Shown here: positions 6,872 through 12,966 of the stretch, one piece after another
Numbering within the stretch: position 1 is the stretch's first letter
Layout: every line of letters begins with the position of its first letter
Origin: JAAYCI01 sp964370445
Lineage (GTDB): Bacteria; Bacillota; Clostridia; Oscillospirales; Ruminococcaceae
Direction: 5' to 3'
Assembly: GCA_964370445.1 (NCBI GenBank)
Contig: CAYJJK010000039.1
Coordinates: 1 to 22,872, forward strand
DNA: 22,872 nucleotides
The notes under the pieces: model-generated
Database searches by the model: none
Told to the model about the DNA's origin: nothing
What the model saw: only the letters and a program-made list of their open reading frames with translations
Position numbers and translations under genes: made by a program

Positions 6872-8220
6872 CGTACCGCCTCCTCAGCTGCCTCATGCAC
6901 TGTTTGCACTTCGTTGTGCTGAGGTAAAAAAAGTGCACCATGCGATTTTAGCGATGATGCCGGAACAATGCCGCTATCGTTCGAGAAAAAGCTAAGTTGT
7001 TCCACTCCGTGTGAAAATATGCGAGGATCCACGAGCGCTTTTATCAATTGTTGGGGATGCTTTGCAAGGCTGGGAATACTATCTTTTGTCAACAAAAAAT
7101 ATTGTGCACGCTTTAAAACCACGCCCATACGTTTCAGTTCGGCTAAGCCCAATTTCCCATGCCGCCGTCCGCTTATAATGCGCTGTGCCCCTGTTGGCCC
7201 AATACCGGGCACACGCAACAATTCATCTCGGTCAGCTTGATTGACATCTACTGGGAAAAACGCCAGATTATGTATAGCCCAGTTACACTTTGGGTCCAAG
7301 TAAGGGTTAAAATTTGGTGTATTTTCGTTTAAAATTTCACTTGCTTTAAAATTATACTTTCGCAACATCCAGTCAGCTTGATACAGGCGATGCTCTCGTA
7401 AAAGGGGGGGCTTTGTCTGCGCACTTGGCAGAGCAGTCTCATCGCCTACCGGTATATATGCTGAGTAAAAAATACGTTTCAATGCATATCTGTCGTATAA
7501 TCCTTCGGTAAGGCGTAGGATGGAATAGTCTGTTTCGGGGCTTGCACCAATAATCATTTGGGTTGATTGCCCCGCAACAGCAAAACGGGGTGCATGCCGA
7601 TATTGTACAAGTTCTTGACGATTTTGCCTACAGCCATAATGGATTTGGGCCATGGGCCCTAAAATTGCTTTACGGCTTTTTCCAGGAGCTAGTCGGTTTA
7701 AGCTGTTTTCGCTCGGAAGCTCAATATTCACACTTAAACGATCTGCCAAAAGGCCTAAGCGATGGATAAGTTCTGGGGAGCTTCCGGGGATGGCTTTTGC
7801 ATGGATATATCCACAAAATTTATGCTTGATTCGTAGGTGGTGTAAAACCAGAATCATCTGCTCCATGGTATGGTCTGGGCTGTGCATCACTCCGCTGGAT
7901 AAAAAAAGGCCTTCAATATAATTACGTCGATAAAATTGGATGGTGAGAGCAACTAACTCTTGAACAGTAAAGCGTGCNNNNNNNNNNAGAACATTGCTAC
8001 GCCGGTTGATACAGTATTTACAATCATAAATACATTCGTTGCTAAGCAATACTTTTAGTAAAGAAATACATCGTCCATCTGATGAAAAACTGTGGCAACA
8101 TCCTGCAGGAAGAGCATGTCCCAAGGTTTCTGAGCCGCTACGGTTAGCCCCAGAAGAGGTGCAGGCCACATCATATTTTGCGCCTTGAGTTAAAATTTTA
8201 AGCTTATCTTCTATGTCCAC
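6850..8220 (-). CDS. Putative DNA modification/repair radical SAM protein (TIGR03916-like), spans an assembly gap
   Basis: Radical SAM enzyme with a C-terminal helix-hairpin-helix, matching the family named putative DNA modification/repair radical SAM protein. In the numbering from the chosen start, the [4Fe-4S] cysteines are C63, C67 and C70 (CIYDCKYC), preceded by SSDGRCISLLKVLLS and followed by YRRNYIEGLFLSSGVMHSPD. The helix-hairpin-helix is near residues 323-355 (VNQADRDELLRVPGIGPTGAQRI), suggesting DNA binding. I chose GTG at 8220 because GAGGTG is about 6 bases upstream and the protein then starts MDIEDKLKIL as relatives do; an upstream GTG at 8229 overlaps that site. Ten Ns (7978-7987) fall just after the cysteine cluster; the frame stays open across them. 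It follows the S24 repressor by 45 bases and overlaps the DUF4130 gene. The substrate is unknown. Confidence 0.9.
   Translation of the reverse strand: MDIEDKLKILTQGAKYDVACTSSGANRSGSETLGHALPAGCCHSFSSDGRCISLLKVLLSNECIYDCKYCINRRSNVXXXXARFTVQELVALTIQFYRRNYIEGLFLSSGVMHSPDHTMEQMILVLHHLRIKHKFCGYIHAKAIPGSSPELIHRLGLLADRLSVNIELPSENSLNRLAPGKSRKAILGPMAQIHYGCRQNRQELVQYRHAPRFAVAGQSTQMIIGASPETDYSILRLTEGLYDRYALKRIFYSAYIPVGDETALPSAQTKPPLLREHRLYQADWMLRKYNFKASEILNENTPNFNPYLDPKCNWAIHNLAFFPVDVNQADRDELLRVPGIGPTGAQRIISGRRHGKLGLAELKRMGVVLKRAQYFLLTKDSIPSLAKHPQQLIKALVDPRIFSHGVEQLSFFSNDSGIVPASSLKSHGALFLPQHNEVQTVHEAAEEAVRCLAKAL
7978..7987. other. Assembly gap (10 Ns)
   Basis: Ten undetermined bases inside the radical SAM gene. 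The round number suggests a scaffolding placeholder or a masked stretch rather than a measured distance. Confidence 0.95.
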
Positions 8221-8265
8221 GTTGCCCACCTCGAAAGATGCAATATTGTTTTTTTTAATTGCTCA

Positions 8266-8880
8266 TCACCACTGAGCTTTGGTTTCAACTACCTTTCCTG
8301 CAATATATAGGCTATCAAGGTCTTCCCCTGCTATGATTATTGGCTCATACGCTGGGTTAAACGGTTGCAAGACAACAGCGTTTCCTTTTTTTAAAAAGCG
8401 CTTTAACGTGCCTTCTCCTTCTCCATAAACAACCACCCCAAGATCTCCGTCATCCAGCACGGATTGCTGCCGCACTAAAGCTAAATCACCTTCATGGATT
8501 CGTGGCTCCATCGAATCACCCTTTACAACAAGATAGAAATAGCTTTGAGGGTCTTTCACTGTTGCAGTCGCCTCTCCTAAGTCTTCTTCAAAAGCCAAAG
8601 CTCCGTAGCCGGCACGCACACTGCCAACCACGGGTATTAAGTGTTCTCCTTGTGGAAAATAAGGCTGCACCGGATATTCCTTAGCATCCCCTCTACCCAT
8701 GAGTGCGTCCATACTTACTTCAAAAAAATCTGCTAAATACATTAGTGTCTCTTGGTCTGGAAATGCTTTGTTGGTTTCCCATTTTCCCACAGCTTGTTGC
8801 GTAACACCTAATAGTTCTGCCAAAGCACCCTGTGTGATTTTTTTGCCTTTTCGAAGCTGGCGCAAACATTCTCCAAACAT
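8266..8880 (-). CDS. XRE-type HTH repressor with S24 (LexA/CI-like) self-cleaving domain
   Basis: Transcriptional repressor of the CI/LexA type. The 204 residues have an N-terminal XRE helix-turn-helix (about 5-60; TQGALAELLGVTQQAVGKWE) and a C-terminal S24 domain. The likely nucleophile is Ser123 in KGDSMEPRIHEGD and the general base Lys160 in GTLKRFLKK. An Ala90-Gly91 bond (SVRAGYG) sits where such proteins cut themselves. Family knowledge says cleavage is triggered by RecA on ssDNA; that this one responds to damage is inferred. ATG at 8880 has GGAGG 7 bases upstream. Its promoter and the divergent one share a palindromic operator, so it very probably represses both. It is not the housekeeping LexA (its domain is XRE, not LexA-type winged helix). 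The two downstream genes are probable co-transcribed repair genes. Confidence 0.9.
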   Translation of the reverse strand: MFGECLRQLRKGKKITQGALAELLGVTQQAVGKWETNKAFPDQETLMYLADFFEVSMDALMGRGDAKEYPVQPYFPQGEHLIPVVGSVRAGYGALAFEEDLGEATATVKDPQSYFYLVVKGDSMEPRIHEGDLALVRQQSVLDDGDLGVVVYGEGEGTLKRFLKKGNAVVLQPFNPAYEPIIIAGEDLDSLYIAGKVVETKAQW

Positions 8881-8939
8881 GATGAGTCCTCCACTTAGCT
8901 GGCCAAAGGTATTTAGATTTAAATAGTTTTGTTAAGTTT

Positions 8940-8967
8940 ATTATACTACTATTTGTTGTATTGTCAA
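8940..8967 (-). promoter_or_regulatory. Leftward promoter of the S24 repressor operon
   Basis: On the minus strand TTGACA (8962-8967) and TATAAT (8940-8945) are both exact, with a 16 bp spacer. The operator at 8945-8959 fills the spacer, so repressor binding would block RNA polymerase. Confidence 0.8.
8945..8959. promoter_or_regulatory. Repressor operator O1
   Basis: ACTAC-TATTT-GTTGT, a 15 bp element with dyad half-sites ACNAC and GTNGT. It lies in the spacer of the leftward promoter. Two more copies of the same pattern occur at 9005-9019 and 9034-9048. Confidence 0.7.
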
Positions 8968-8998
8968 GCCGGAAAAACAATAATTTTTTGTTTTGCGC

Positions 8999-9027
8999 TT
9001 GACAACAACTATTTGTGGTGATATAAT
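8999..9027 (+). promoter_or_regulatory. Rightward consensus promoter of the small membrane protein
   Basis: TTGACA (8999-9004), 17 bp, TATAAT (9022-9027); both hexamers exact. Operator O2 fills the spacer (9005-9019) and O3 begins at the expected transcription start. A strong promoter held off by a repressor is the natural reading. Confidence 0.85.
9005..9019. promoter_or_regulatory. Repressor operator O2
   Basis: ACAAC-TATTT-GTGGT, the same ACNAC-N5-GTNGT pattern as O1, placed exactly between -35 and -10 of the rightward promoter. Centre-to-centre distance to O1 is 60 bp and to O3 29 bp. Confidence 0.7.
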
Positions 9028-9033
9028 CAAATT

Positions 9034-9048
9034 ACTACAAACAGTTGT
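9034..9048. promoter_or_regulatory. Repressor operator O3
   Basis: Reads ACAAC-TGTTT-GTAGT on the minus strand. It starts at the expected transcription start of the rightward promoter, before the ribosome site of the small membrane protein gene. Confidence 0.65.
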
Positions 9049-9067
9049 TTTTTGAGGAGGAAATACA

Positions 9068-9331
9068 ATGCGACAATGCTTATTTTCTTTTATACATCGA
9101 TGTGCACTCGTTTTTTTATTAATTGTATCTGTTCCACTTCTTGATATGCATTTGCTGCAAAAAAGTGGGTGGTGGGGTGTTATTTTACTTCTGTTCATTA
9201 GTATATATTTATTACGCCATCTTTTACTTAAGCCAGAAAAACAGGCTCGAAATGCAAAAAATGTAAAACTCACTCGCTTTCAAAATACTGTACATAAAGG
9301 TGGCATGATTGCAAACAGGTATAAAGCCTAA
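9068..9331 (+). CDS. Small membrane protein divergent from the S24 repressor
   Basis: No family recognised. The 87-residue product has two hydrophobic stretches (about residues 12-25, CALVFLLIVSVPLL, and 35-54, GWWGVILLLFISIYLLRHLL) joined by a short polar turn. A basic tail of roughly 30 residues (KPEKQARNAKNVKLTR) is likely cytoplasmic. GAGGAGG sits 7 bases before the ATG, and the gene has an exact consensus promoter with two repressor operators, so it is very probably real and tightly controlled. By position it should be induced when the adjacent S24 repressor is inactivated. Small SOS-induced membrane proteins that inhibit division are known in other bacteria; that role here is only a guess. 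A bidirectional terminator follows. Confidence 0.75.
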   Translation: MRQCLFSFIHRCALVFLLIVSVPLLDMHLLQKSGWWGVILLLFISIYLLRHLLLKPEKQARNAKNVKLTRFQNTVHKGGMIANRYKA

Positions 9332-9424
9332 CAAGATTTTCTTGATATGCTGTTGAAATAAAGGCCCTTTTGTTTAAAGATGAATCGTTTAGGTTCATAT
9401 TTGTATAAAATTTTCATATAAAAA

Positions 9425-9470
9425 AACTCGATGCAGAAACGGGTTAATAACCGTTAACACATCAAGTTTT
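9425..9470. terminator. Bidirectional terminator between the small membrane protein and HU genes
   Basis: AACTCGATG (9425-9433) pairs with CATCAAGTT (9460-9468), with one wobble. A smaller inner pairing ACGG/CCGT surrounds the centre. TTTTCTT follows on the right and an A-run lies on the left, so it suits both convergent genes. Confidence 0.65.
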
Positions 9471-9556
9471 CTTATGGGTTTCTCTTGTGCTGTATTTATA
9501 TGTAAATACAAAATGAGAGGTATTTAGAAATAGATGGAAATGCAGATAAAACCAGA

Positions 9557-9838
9557 TTACTGCTTATCCTGAATGCGTTGTTTCATTAGCCCACTGGCTT
9601 TAAATCCAGGAATGCTAGTTGGCTCTAGGCGGCTGGGTACTTTGGTTTTTGGGTTTGTGTATGCTTTTGTTTTGCGGTCTCTCATTTCAAAACGTCCAAA
9701 ACCAGCAATGGTAACTTTTTCGCCATTTTGTAAGGATTCGATAATATCGTCAATCATTGTAGAAATCACCATTTCCACTTGTGCCGCCGGCATGTCTGTT
9801 TGTCGTGCCACCTTAGCAATCAATTGCGATCTTGTCAT
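9557..9838 (-). CDS. HU-family DNA-binding protein
   Basis: Histone-like protein that bends DNA and compacts the nucleoid. The 93-residue product starts MTRSQLIAKVARQTD and has the family core NGEKVTIAGFGRFEMRDRKTKAYTNPKT. The DNA-binding arm keeps the NPKT tip, but the usual RxGRNP reads KAYTNP, and the C-terminal half (SRLEPTSIPGFKASGLMKQRI) is a mild variant, so it may be a secondary HU paralogue. I chose ATG at 9838, which has GGGAGG 7 bases upstream; the frame reaching 9853 starts inside that site. Single gene with its own promoter and terminator. Confidence 0.93.
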   Translation of the reverse strand: MTRSQLIAKVARQTDMPAAQVEMVISTMIDDIIESLQNGEKVTIAGFGRFEMRDRKTKAYTNPKTKVPSRLEPTSIPGFKASGLMKQRIQDKQ

Positions 9839-9901
9839 CTCATAACCTCCCAAATAAATTTAATGTATTTCTAGCTTTTTTAACGTCCTTAGGCATTTCT
9901 T

Positions 9902-9930
9902 ATTATAAAAGGTATCTGCAAGTAATGCAA
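9902..9930 (-). promoter_or_regulatory. Promoter of the HU gene
   Basis: On the minus strand TTGCAT (9925-9930), 17 bp, TATAAT (9902-9907), about 65 bases before the HU start. Confidence 0.65.
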
Positions 9931-10147
9931 TAGGAAAAAGGTGATTTCTTACAAATATACTAGGAAAAACAACAATTTAAGAGGATTGCACGATTTTGAT
10001 GCAAAAAAACACCCTAATTTTGTGGGAATTTTCAGGTAAGTGAAAGAAGATGGTTTTTAATTGATTTAGTATGAATGCTATGTCCTCGTGGGCATTGTTA
10101 AAATTTTACAACGGGAGGGGGTTTTTGTAAATTGGGGTTGCATAATA

Positions 10148-10176
10148 TTGCTTTTTTTTACAAGGGCGGGTATGAT
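10148..10176 (+). promoter_or_regulatory. Probable promoter of metA
   Basis: TTGCTT (10148-10153), 17 bp, TATGAT (10171-10176), about 45 bases before the ATG. The short leader leaves no room for a riboswitch downstream of this start. Confidence 0.5.
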
Positions 10177-10221
10177 ATATAAGGACAAAATGTATCCTTC
10201 CCAAAAAAAAGGAGCCTTACT

Positions 10222-11136
10222 ATGCCGCTAATTCTTCCTGAAAATCTGCCGGCCTATTCGGTGTTAAGAGATGAAAACATTTTTTCTATCACACATGAGC
10301 GTGCCATTCGGCAGGACATACGCCCGTTAAAAATTTTGCTTGTTAACCTTATGCCCGATAAGATAAGCGCAGAAATACAATTGGCACGTGTTTTAGCAAA
10401 TTCACCTTTACAGGTTGAGCTTACCTTGCTTCGCACGGGTAGTCATGTTTCTAAAAATACACCGGAGCATCACCTGGCTGCTTTTTATAAAACTTTGGAT
10501 GGGCTTCATCATGAGCGGTTTGATGGGATGATCATCACCGGTGCGCCTGTTGAACATCTTAATTATGAGGATGTGGATTATTGGCCGGAAATGCAAGATT
10601 TGATTTCTTACGCCCGGAAAAATGTGTATTCTACCCTTTATCTTTGCTGGGCGGCACTTGCGGGACTTTATTTTAATCATGGCATTCCCAAGCGTGTTTT
10701 CAAGCAAAAACTTCATGGTGTTTTTGAGCATCGTGTGGCCCGTCCAAACAATCCCCTGGTGCGTGGGTTTGATGAAACGTTTTATGTGCCACATTCGCGA
10801 ATTGCCGGTGTGGATGAAGAGCGCATTTTAGAAGAGTCGGCCCTACGAGTTTTAGCTGCGAGTGAAGAGGCCGGAATTCATTTGCTTAGCACGGAGAACG
10901 GCAGGGAAATATATATTATGGGCCACCCTGAATACGACAAAGATTCGTTGCAAAATGAGTATATTCGCGATATGAACCGCGGCATGAACCCACCTTTGCC
11001 GAAACATTATTATTATAATGATAACCCTGAAGACGGCATTATATATAGATGGAGAAGCCATGGGAATCTAATGTTCTCTAACTGGCTAAACTATTATGTT
11101 TATCAGAGCACACCTTATGATTTAGAATCTTTATAG
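10222..11136 (+). CDS. metA: Homoserine O-acetyltransferase, MetA family
   Basis: Acylates homoserine at the entry to methionine synthesis. The 304-residue protein follows the MetA family closely: RQDIRPLKILLVNLMPDK, then ELTLLRTGSHVSKNTPEHH, the catalytic Cys142 in YLCWAALA, and His235 and Glu237 in MGHPEYDKD. Residue 111 is glutamate (ITGAPVE), the residue linked in Bacillus-type MetA to acetyl-CoA rather than succinyl-CoA use (Gly in E. coli). I therefore name it an acetyltransferase although family annotation often says succinyl. ATG at 10222 has AAGGAG 7 bases upstream. Single gene, with a strong terminator behind it. Confidence 0.95.
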   Translation: MPLILPENLPAYSVLRDENIFSITHERAIRQDIRPLKILLVNLMPDKISAEIQLARVLANSPLQVELTLLRTGSHVSKNTPEHHLAAFYKTLDGLHHERFDGMIITGAPVEHLNYEDVDYWPEMQDLISYARKNVYSTLYLCWAALAGLYFNHGIPKRVFKQKLHGVFEHRVARPNNPLVRGFDETFYVPHSRIAGVDEERILEESALRVLAASEEAGIHLLSTENGREIYIMGHPEYDKDSLQNEYIRDMNRGMNPPLPKHYYYNDNPEDGIIYRWRSHGNLMFSNWLNYYVYQSTPYDLESL

Positions 11137-11165
11137 ATAAACTGTGCTTAAAAGTGCGTCACGTA

Positions 11166-11197
11166 ACACCTGCCAAAAAAATTGGCAGGTGTTTTTG
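11166..11197 (+). terminator. Intrinsic terminator of metA
   Basis: ACACCTGCCA (11166-11175) pairs perfectly with TGGCAGGTGT (11183-11192), followed by TTTTTG. A textbook rho-independent terminator 30 bases after the stop. Confidence 0.9.
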
Positions 11198-11557
11198 TCG
11201 ACTTGTTAAGGGGATTTCAGTCAAAATGAGGGTGAATTGTATTTGAATTTTGACAAACTATTGCGTTGAAATAACTGAGAATTTGCACCGCATGCAAACA
11301 AGCATAATTTTTTTTTATTTTGTTTAAGTACTAGAGATTGTGTTTTAAATATTTACTGGATACTATCCCTTGTGAAAAAATATATTTAATTGTTTTTTCA
11401 AGAGCTTTTTATACCGTTTACACGTTGTATATTTCTTGCGTTTTGCTATAGTTTCATTATATAATTTAGATGAAGTATGAATTCGTTTAGGCTATTGAAA
11501 AGCTGGTGGCTTTTTCATATAAGTATTTGGTGTGTAATAGATAAGGAGAACATCAAT
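11198..11557. other. Intergenic region between metA and the M23 peptidase
   Basis: About 360 AT-rich bases without a credible gene. The only clear element is the promoter near 11436-11465. A TTGACA near 11254 has no good -10 partner. No RNA gene or repeat was recognised. Confidence 0.5.
11436..11465 (+). promoter_or_regulatory. Promoter of the M23 peptidase gene
   Basis: TTGCGT (11436-11441), 18 bp, TATAAT (11460-11465), about 90 bases before the chosen ATG. Confidence 0.55.
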
Positions 11558-12886
11558 ATGTTTCAATTTAAACTTGATTATAGGCGTTTTATTTTGCGCT
11601 TGATCGCCGCCTTTTGTGCACTGCTTATGTTGTTATCGGTGTTTCCGGTTTCGATTTTTGCAGAAACAGCAGAAGAACGCTATTTTCGTTTGCAAGGTGA
11701 GTTGGCTGTTCTGTCTGAAAAAATCCTAGATACACAAGAAAATTTAGATGATGCCGAAACATTGAGAGATTCTTTGGAGCAAGAACGGGCTGTTTTGGAT
11801 GAAATGATAGAGATAAGCCAAGGTGATATTGAGATAACGCGTGCCGAGCTGGAAGGCAAAGAAGAAAAAATGGCAGAACAACGTGAAGCTTTGCAAGAAG
11901 CTGAGGAGGTTTTTGGTCAGCGTTTGGTGGCTATGTATACCATCAACAACGCAAATACTTTATCGTCTTTGTTTTCTGTAGATAGTTTTACAGGTTTTAT
12001 GCAGATGATCGACGCAATGAGGCGGATTTCTAAAGAGGACTCTGAGTTGATAGGCAATATCCAGCAGCAACAAGCCGAATTGCAGCAAGAGCAAGACGAA
12101 GTTCAAGCGCTGTTGTTGGAACTCGAGGAGAGTTATGATGATTTAGAGGCTAACGCCAACGCATTGGCTGGAAATATTCGTGCGCAGGACGCTGAAATTA
12201 GCGAGCAAGATGCCTTACTTGAGGCCAATGAAGATGCCTACGGCGCCACAGCGGCTGAAGCTGAAATTGCCTACCAGGAAATGCTGGCGGCTTCTAACGC
12301 ACTTGCCGGCATAGGCTCAGCGCCGGGTGAGGGATCTGCGGGAACAGAGACATCGCCAGAGCCTGCTCCAGAACCCGTTCCGGAATCTACCGTTCCGCAA
12401 GAGCCGGACGCATCAAATGGAGCTACAGCACCTGAATCTACAGTAAATTCTACACCGCAACCTACACCAGAGCCCGAACCCGTGCCAGACCCTGCACCAC
12501 CTGCCACAAACGGCATCACAACTTGGCCCGTTCCCTCTTCACGCAGGCTTACCTGTTATTACGGTGAACCCGACCCCGCGGGGAGGCCACACCTTGGCTT
12601 GGATATTGCAGCACCGCTCAATACGCCAATTGTGGCGGCGGGAAGTGGTACGGTTATTATAGCTACAAGCCACTACAGCTATGGAAATTATCTTGTAATC
12701 GACCATGGAAATGGCCTGAAAACTCTATATGCACACTGTAACAGTTTGCTTGTGGGTGTTGGTACATCGGTTTCGGCCGGCGATACAATTGCGCTTATGG
12801 GCAACACCGGCTATTCTTTTGGTAGCCACTTGCATTTTGAGGTACATAACCCCTCAAGGCAAGACCCTTTAGGTTATCTTTCATAA
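11558..12886 (+). CDS. Secreted coiled-coil murein hydrolase, M23 family
   Basis: Cell-wall endopeptidase of the LytM/M23 type with a PcsB/EnvC-like layout. In 442 residues: a signal peptide (cleavage likely after Ala35, IFA-ETA), a long Glu/Gln-rich coiled coil (about 40-260), a Pro/Glu-rich linker (about 270-320), and the M23 domain (about 323-442). All catalytic and zinc residues are visible: H345 and D349 (HLGLD), H393 (YAHC), and H424 and H426 (HLHFEV), so it should be active. I chose ATG at 11558, which has AAGGAGA 8 bases upstream; the open frame from 11477 adds an unlikely extension. Coiled-coil M23 proteins often work with FtsEX in cell separation; no ftsEX lies here. Confidence 0.92.
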   Translation: MFQFKLDYRRFILRLIAAFCALLMLLSVFPVSIFAETAEERYFRLQGELAVLSEKILDTQENLDDAETLRDSLEQERAVLDEMIEISQGDIEITRAELEGKEEKMAEQREALQEAEEVFGQRLVAMYTINNANTLSSLFSVDSFTGFMQMIDAMRRISKEDSELIGNIQQQQAELQQEQDEVQALLLELEESYDDLEANANALAGNIRAQDAEISEQDALLEANEDAYGATAAEAEIAYQEMLAASNALAGIGSAPGEGSAGTETSPEPAPEPVPESTVPQEPDASNGATAPESTVNSTPQPTPEPEPVPDPAPPATNGITTWPVPSSRRLTCYYGEPDPAGRPHLGLDIAAPLNTPIVAAGSGTVIIATSHYSYGNYLVIDHGNGLKTLYAHCNSLLVGVGTSVSAGDTIALMGNTGYSFGSHLHFEVHNPSRQDPLGYLS

Positions 12887-12921
12887 AGTATCGTTATGTA
12901 TTAAGCGCCTCTTTGGAACAT

Positions 12922-12963
12922 AAAAAAGCAGCTAAATGGTGGGTGCCATATAGCTGCTTTTTT
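12922..12963. terminator. Bidirectional terminator between M23 and M3 peptidase genes
   Basis: AAAAAAGCAGCTA (12922-12934) pairs perfectly with TAGCTGCTTTTTT (12951-12963), with ATGG/CCAT pairing further in. It serves both convergent genes; the M3 stop codon is 4 bases away. Confidence 0.85.
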
Positions 12964-12966
12964 AGT

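Larger units (their letters stand above)
9839..10221. other. Intergenic region between HU and metA
   Basis: About 380 bases without a gene. It holds the HU promoter, an inverted repeat TTTACAA/TTGTAAA (10105-10111 and 10125-10131) around a G-rich loop, and the metA promoter. Neither the SAM-I riboswitch core nor the T-box AGGGTGGTACCGCG was found, although methionine genes in Firmicutes often have one. Confidence 0.6.

Noticed and set aside
8266..8880. S24 protein as the housekeeping LexA
   Set aside because: The DNA-binding domain is XRE-type rather than the LexA winged helix, and no GAAC-N4-GTTC box was seen at its promoter.
9068..9273. Minus-strand reading frame opposite the small membrane protein gene
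   Set aside because: It lacks a ribosome site and crosses both promoters and operators; the plus-strand gene has a strong promoter and AGGAGG.
6095..9331. Prophage or mobile element carrying the CI-like repressor
   Set aside because: No integrase, recombinase, structural phage genes, flanking direct repeats or attachment site were found; the neighbours are chromosomal housekeeping genes.
9839..10221. SAM-I riboswitch or methionine T-box upstream of metA
   Set aside because: The conserved cores of both classes were not found by eye, and the likely promoter leaves a leader of only about 45 bases.
12340..12510. Repeat array in the M23 gene
   Set aside because: It is a Pro/Glu-rich linker coded by imperfect GAACC/CCAGA-type triplets; this is low-complexity coding sequence, not a DNA repeat or CRISPR.
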